From Mesostigma viride (Eukaryota; Streptophyta; Mesostigmatophyceae; Mesostigmatales; Mesostigmataceae): a DNA stretch of 64,000 nucleotides. Within the stretch, counting starts at the first letter, position 1. Each line of letters opens with the position of its first letter. The stretch spans positions 5,749,900 to 5,813,899 of the forward strand of contig RPFO01000156.1 in NCBI GenBank assembly GCA_009746045.1, written 5' to 3'. Below are positions 58,664-64,000 of the stretch, piece by piece. The position numbers and the translations under genes were made by a program. The notes beneath the pieces are model-generated. The model had not been told where the DNA came from, searched no databases, and saw only the letters and a program-made list of their open reading frames with translations.

Positions 58664-60626
58664 CAGACGATAATGGCTGACGGCGGTATGGCTGACGGCG
58701 GAGCTCAGATCTTTTGCGTCTGAGCCCCAAATTCGGTCAGACCACTTGCATTCGATGCGCTTTTTTGAGACGCACACGCCAGTACAATCGGTTACGGCTG
58801 AAACGCAGTATTGCCAAAGTTACGCACGTGACAAGCAGCTATGACGACCCCAAAAGCAAAACGGGGTTTGGAAAAGGAGCTTGCCGGCTCGATCCCAGCC
58901 CAACCCACTCGCCATCGTCCTTGCCCAGCCGTCTGGGCCTGCCAACCCACCGCCAGCAAACCCATCGCCCAGCGCCTCGCCCGAGCCCAAGAAACCCTGC
59001 CACGAACCCAAATGGCGAAAGTACCTACCAGATTTCGAAAGCTTTTCTTTCACCAACTGGCTGGAACTGACCAAAGACGAATGCGCCAAAATAGTGCGTT
59101 TCTTATCACAGGAACGCAAGCTCCATGGGGCCGTAGGGCCCATCCCCGCCGACGACCTGGAGAGGTTCCTTGCCAGGCCAGAGCTCAACCACCGCATCGC
59201 CATCATGTGCAGCTACTTCCAGCTACCTATGAGCAGAATTGTCGCCAGGATCCGCACCCCAGCCCAGCCTGCGCGGCCGACAGCCACATCGGCTTCCTCC
59301 CTCTGCAAGGATGACATCCGAGCAGTGCTGGAGGAGCACGTGACCTGGCCGTTGGCCGAGAAGCTGACCTCGCTGAACACGACGCTCAACACGGTGGAAG
59401 CCCGGGTCTCCAACGTGGAAACCAAGGTCGTCCACAAGCTACAACCCCAGTTCACGGCGCTACACACCGCGGCGCAGGCTTCGGAAACGCATGCTGCACT
59501 TGTCTCTCGCCTTAACCAGGTGGAGGGCAAGTGTGGCGTGCTCCTGAAGAAGCTTGAGGCCATCACCGCCCACACCGAGGCCCTGGCCACACAGGTCCCC
59601 AAGATAGCGGAGCAGACGGCCACCATTGCATCCCAGCCACCCCGGCAGGATGCTGGCGACCTCCCGCCGCTCTCCTACGCGGACCTGCTGCGGTCAGCGA
59701 CCGCCTCCACCACCGACGCCATCGCCACAAAGCTCCAGGAGCTGGAGGACCACCGCCAGGCCCAGCAACAGGAGGTCACCGACCGCGATCGCCGCGAGTG
59801 CCGAGTGGTGCTACGTCGCTTCCCCCAGAATTAGCCGGCAGGTGAGACGTCAACCTCTCTTGCTGACGAGCTCAAGAACCAGCTTCTTACCCTCATGGGC
59901 CTGGTAGGTGAGGTAGAACTGCGTGGGTGCCACCGCCTTCCCCACTCACGGGACAAGGCGGCTCCCCCACCAGTCCTGCTCACCTTCCCCTCCCCTGAGG
60001 ATAAGCAGCGGTTCCTCTCTCGTTGCAAGCGGTTGCACGACCTCACCTGGACGCTGGATGACGACCTCATGCACCCCCGCTCAGCAACAGCAGCGACGCG
60101 ACCTGTGGCCGGAATACCTCCGCCATAAGCAGGACCCCCAGAAGCCCAAGGTGTACTGGAGGGGCGGGGACCTGATGATCAACCACAAGATGTGGACGCC
60201 CCCAGCGGGCTAGAATAGCTAGCCCTAGCTTGTAACCATTGGCCGTCACTGCCGCTATAAGGCAGCCATGCCTAGAATGTTGCCTAGCTGTGCCAACACA
60301 CCTAGTCACGTGCCGCCAACGCACGGTACACAACCAGCCATAGCCTTAGCCTAGTCCTAGTACAGCCATGCTACGCCCTGGCTATGTTCAGATTACTTGC
60401 CCACGCTCCTTGCTATGATATGCTCACATGGGTCTTATTGCACCCACAGTTTGCCGGATCGTTAGCCTGTCCTTTTAGCTAGCCGCGCCCGATTGCAGCT
60501 GTGGCATGCCTTTGGCATGAAGGAGACTGGGGGTCTCTGCCCTTTCTCCTGTAGTGCACACACAGGGATTAAAAGCACTTCGGTGCTCCGTGACTCCCCA
60601 ACGGGAGCACGAGTTTAATTAATTAA
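58664..60626 (+). mobile_element. Complete ORF1-only LINE (HAL1-like)
   Basis: The insert is flanked by the target duplication TTGCAGGTTG (58654-58663 and 60627-60636) and ends in TTTAATTAATTAATT. Its 5' end (TGGCTGACGGCGG twice) also starts the related minus-strand element at 63912. It carries only ORF1 and a 3' UTR of about 400 bases; there is no endonuclease or RT. It lies within a copy of the SINE-like repeat family of 33775. Confidence 0.72.
58881..60128 (+). pseudogene. LINE ORF1 protein with coiled coil and RRM-like domain
   Basis: The ATG at 58881 opens a Pro-rich N-terminus and a middle part (FESFSFTNWLELTKDECAKI). A long heptad region follows at about residues 145-260 (EKLTSLNTTLNTVEARVSNV), and then the RRM-like block RRECRVVLRRFPQ ... 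VLLTFPSPEDKQRFL. A TAG at 59832-59834 interrupts it in frame, and a 4-base insertion near 60068 shifts the C-terminal domain, which in the copy at 61768 reads LTPAQQQQRRDLWPEYLRHK. L1-type ORF1p binds RNA as a trimeric chaperone. This copy is defective. Confidence 0.72.
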
Positions 60627-60636
60627 TTGCAGGTTG

Positions 60637-61255
60637 TTGCTTAGTAGAACAGTAAGTAAAAAACCATATCGTACCGCTCATTCTCCGAGGTATTAATTGA
60701 TTAACTAATTAATTAGCGGGTGACTGTGTCACGTGAGTGCTGGAATACAGATCGAGTTAAGGAGCCTTCAACCCCTATTATACACAGTGAGGGGGGGGGC
60801 GCTCGAGCTTCTCTCACTACCTCAATTAAGTGGGCAGGCCACAGAGGCTCTCTCTCTCCACATCAGGGTGCCGGGGCGCACTGACACTGTGGGCCGGTGC
60901 AATACAACAATAATGCAGTACCAGATACAGAGTAGGCTGACGCATATAGCTCGGGATGGTACTATGATGACCAGATACAGCTCGGGATGGTACTATGGAA
61001 TGCCCGGGGTGGATTCATTCAGTTCGTTCACGCGCCAGCGCCTCCGTTGCCACTGGGCATGGTTTCTCAGCAGAAAGTGGCTAGCTCTCTAGCAGCATAT
61101 AGGCAAAGTGTGGCCGCTAGTAAGAGCCGGGCTAATACATCATCTGGTGGGGTCCCATCATGGGCATTAACACATGGTCACTGAGGGCGTGGGCCACTTC
61201 AGCTGAGCTGTACTATGCAGGAGCCTGTACTTTTATACTACTAAGTACTATACTA
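60637..61255. repeat. SINE-like fragments
   Basis: The CACGTGAGTGC end and GAGCCTTCAACCCC/GTGCCGGGGCGCAC blocks (60717-60900) belong to the family at 56019. A short duplication (CAGATACAGCTCGGGATGGT-like, 60918-60995) follows. No gene. Confidence 0.5.
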
Positions 61256-63912
61256 CTAAGGTCGGCCTAGGCTGGGGTGGCTGCCTAGGGTTGCCGGCTG
61301 CCAGTGCTTGTTGTGGTCGACGTAGATGGGATTACCGCCCTCGAGTAGACCGCCGGGCTTCTTCCCCGGCCGCGGCTTGCCGGAGCTGGAAATAGGTACG
61401 TCGGCCCGGCAGAGCTCCCGGGCGTCGTTGTCAGTTGTTGCTGCGCTGGCCATGATGTCATGCAAGTCGTCGCGTCGATCCAGCGTGTAGGGTCGCCCTG
61501 CGAGCCTCATTGGCACGGCGCTTGAGGAACAGCTAGCATCTTGTCCGCCATGGCGTCCAAGGTGAGGATCAGCGGCCGTGGGCGGTCCAGCCTGATCCCG
61601 CGAGCGGAGAAGGTGGATAGCCCTGAGTGTGACCGCAACCGATGCATTCATGAGAGCCATGGGGACAAGGCCGATAGCGTCCTCAATATTAACGCCTGGG
61701 CAAAGGTCTCAGAGGTCTCACCTTGCAGCTGGGGGAATTAGTGCTTGTCGATGACATTGAGGCTGTGGTGAGGTAGAACTGCGTGGGTGCCACCGCCTTC
61801 CCCACTCACGGGACAAGGCGGCTCCCCCACCAGTCCTACTCACCTTCCCCTCCCCTGAGGATAAGCAGCGGTTCCTCTCTCGTCGCAAGCGGTTGCACGA
61901 CCTCACCTGGACGCTGGATGACGACCTGACCCCCGCTCAGCAACAGCAGCGACGCGACCTGTGGCCGGAATACCTCCGCCATAAGCAGGACCCCCAGAAG
62001 CCCAAGGTGTACTGGAGGGGCGGGGACCTGATGATCAACCACAAGATGTGGACGCCCCCAGCGGGCTAGAATAGCAATAGCCCTAGCATGTAACCATTGG
62101 CCGTCACTGCCGCTAAGGCAGCCATGCCTAGAATGTTGCCTAGCTGTGCCAACACACCTAGTCACGTGCCGCCAACGCACGGTACGTGCAACCAGCCATA
62201 GCCTTAGCCTAGTCCTAGTACAGCCATGCTACGCCCTGGCTATGTTCAGATTACCTGCCCACGCTCCTTTCTATGATATGCTCACATGGGTCTTATTGCA
62301 CCCACAGTTTGCCGGATCGTTAGCCTGTCCTTTTAGCTAGCCGCGCCCGATTGCAGCTGTGGCATGCCTTTGGCATGAAGGAGACTGGGGGTCTCTGCCC
62401 TTTCTCCTGTAGTGCACACACAGGGATTAAAAGCACTTCGGTGCTCCGTGACTCCCCAACGGGAGCACGAGTTTAATTAATTAATTAATTAATTGAGGCT
62501 GTGTTTGTCGAGCTCGGCCTCCTCGAGGAGGTACGCGAGCTCCTGTTGCCTGAGCTGTGTGCATGCACAGTGATGACGGAGGTAGTTTAGGTGGAATACC
62601 TCAGCAGGATCATTGGCGGCCCAGGTCTGGGTGGAAAGGGCATCGATCACCGTACGTCCTGGCCAGCGGGGGCTGGCTTGGAGGCAACATTTGTCCGTCA
62701 CCTCCTGTGCCAATGTCTATTATTACTGGGCGGTAATACCTGGCCGCGCACGGTGTTCTGCAGGCACTTGAGGGCGATGGCATCAACATGGTCATCGAGT
62801 TGCTCAACAAGAGCTCGAGCAGATGGGCCGTGATGGTGGCGGTGGTGGCGGTGGTGGCGCTGGCGGCGGTGGAGGTACGGGATGCGAGGAGGATGGATGA
62901 GGCGGTGGCGGTGGTGGTGAGAACTGGATCGAGCTTGGCAGCCAGCGTGCCTCGATCCCATGGCCGCCACATCTGCGGCGAGGGAGTCATGTGCTAGTTG
63001 CTCGAAGGCCTCCGCGAGGATTGAGGGCGCGGAAGGTGGCGCGTCAGCCATGGTGGTGGAGGCGGAGGGAGGAGGGGCCCATATCTCGGCGTCAGAGCGC
63101 CCGAGGAGGCGGAGAGCGGAAGGAGACGGTGTGCTGAAGTGCCGGGCGGGGGCAGGCAGATCGACAGGACGGCGTCCTGCAGTATTGACGTACCATGACG
63201 CCGTCCGGCAGATGAATTTGGTTGTGGTTGTAGAGGTGGGTGCACAGCTCCAAAAGCGAAGCGTACGCCCCGTAGAAAATGCAGTGCACCCTTCTCCCGG
63301 GGCGTGTGTTCAATAGCTATCGCCGATGGCAAAGTCGGAAAGCCGGCAGCTCGGATCTGCAGGGCTCGGGACTGCGTTTGGGATCAGGCGAGGCCGCAGG
63401 AGGAGCCGAATGTACCACTAAGAGTTCCATGAGTGGTGCATGGCAATATGCTGCCTTCCGAGCCAGTCGTAGCTTCAGGGCTCAGCGCTGCCGCGCCAGG
63501 CTGTGCTGAGTCGTGGTGCCTTTGCTGGCCATTATTTTGCGTACCAGCTTCGGGCTTGTCACAATACTGCGTTACAGCCGAAACCGATCATAAAGTTAAA
63601 GGAGAACTTTTGCGGATGACTGTAGGTGTCAGTCGGCGATGCCTTAGGATCAGGAGACGTCCGTCCTATAGTCAGCAAAAGTTGGTGCGAGAGGTCCCCA
63701 GTTTGATTCCGGCCTGGATTCATTTGCAGATCGCGTTTTCCGCGGACCGGCACTGAACGCAAATGGTTTTCACCTTTGCGGCGTGCCAAATCAGAAAATC
63801 AGAATAAAGTAGCAGATGCGCCTCGACAAGACGCATCGGTTGCAAGTACTCCGGCTCAGATGCAAAAGTTTTGAGCTCCGCCATCGATCAGCCATGTCCG
63901 CCGTCAGCTAAG
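61256..63912 (-). mobile_element. Older LINE-like element on the minus strand, split by a younger insertion
   Basis: Its right end (63780-63912) is an inverted, diverged copy of the 5' end of the ORF1-only LINE at 58664 (GCTGACGGCGG, CTTTTGCATCTGAGCC, CGGCTGTAACGCAGTATTG on the minus strand). Minus-strand open pieces (63051-62698, 62713-62489, 61660-61256) are Ala/His/Arg-rich and show no domain I can name. A 5'-truncated ORF1 LINE copy splits it at 61768-62491. Confidence 0.5.
61768..62491 (+). mobile_element. 5'-truncated ORF1-only LINE copy
   Basis: It contains the ORF1 C-terminus (intact to TAG at 62067-62069), the 3' UTR and a TTTAATTAATTAATTAATTA tail, flanked by the 12-bp duplication ATTGAGGCTGTG (61756-61767, 62492-62503). 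This is the classic outcome of target-primed reverse transcription. Confidence 0.85.
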
Positions 63913-64000
63913 GCATTTTTTTGCATGGGGCTGCGTGATGTGTTTCGAGGATGACATCACAACGAAACGATGACCCCAGATCCGCAGTCTAGCTAGATAC

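Overview
The window is eukaryotic nuclear DNA. It has GT-AG (and one GC-AG) introns, chromodomain LTR retrotransposons, piggyBac- and hAT-type non-autonomous elements, LINE fragments and intronic minisatellites. I cannot name the species. A 0.2-kb AT-rich patch in one intron reads like the end of plastid chlN, which together with the overall style suggests an alga; that is inference.

Layout. (1) 1-23841 is a nested retrotransposon stack. An older Ty3/gypsy chromovirus, A, occupies 1-6695 plus 21036-23841; its 5' end lies outside the window. Its pol is split by a piggyBac-type MITE (1439-3137, TTAA target duplication). Its third ORF is split by a younger copy of the same family, B (6696-21035, target duplication AGCGG, both LTRs 571 bp and apparently identical). 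B in turn carries two solo LTRs of an unrelated family (8063-9836 and 18814-20585), each with its own 4-bp target duplication. (2) 23842-24598 is intergenic. (3) 24599 to about 49909 is one host gene of 13-14 exons over 25 kb, encoding an importin-beta family receptor of the transportin-3/importin-13 type. All exon phases agree. The introns are swollen by minisatellites, including 5.5 kb of about 16-bp pyrimidine-rich repeats in a GC-AG intron, and by MITEs and a plastid-like insert. (4) 49910-64000 is a transposon graveyard: two inverted LINE reverse-transcriptase tails, a second full-length piggyBac MITE, fold-back and SINE-like repeats, and a complete ORF1-only (HAL1-like) LINE with its target duplication.

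The retrotransposon family is unusual. It has, in order: an LTR-embedded Arg/Gly-rich ORF whose start is under apparent purifying selection, a small ORF with an RNase H1 N-terminal/viroplasmin-like domain, gag, protease-RT-RNase H, integrase plus chromodomain in a separate frame, and a long GC-rich third ORF. Nearly the same G-tract (G7-A-G4/5) lies at both frame junctions and resembles the polypurine tract at the 3' LTR.

The most striking host observation is that many splice junctions of the karyopherin gene are tandemly duplicated into the flanking intron: acceptor copies upstream of exons 2, 3, 4 and 7, and donor copies downstream of exons 4, 5, 6, 7, 10 and 13. This looks like a mechanism of intron growth.
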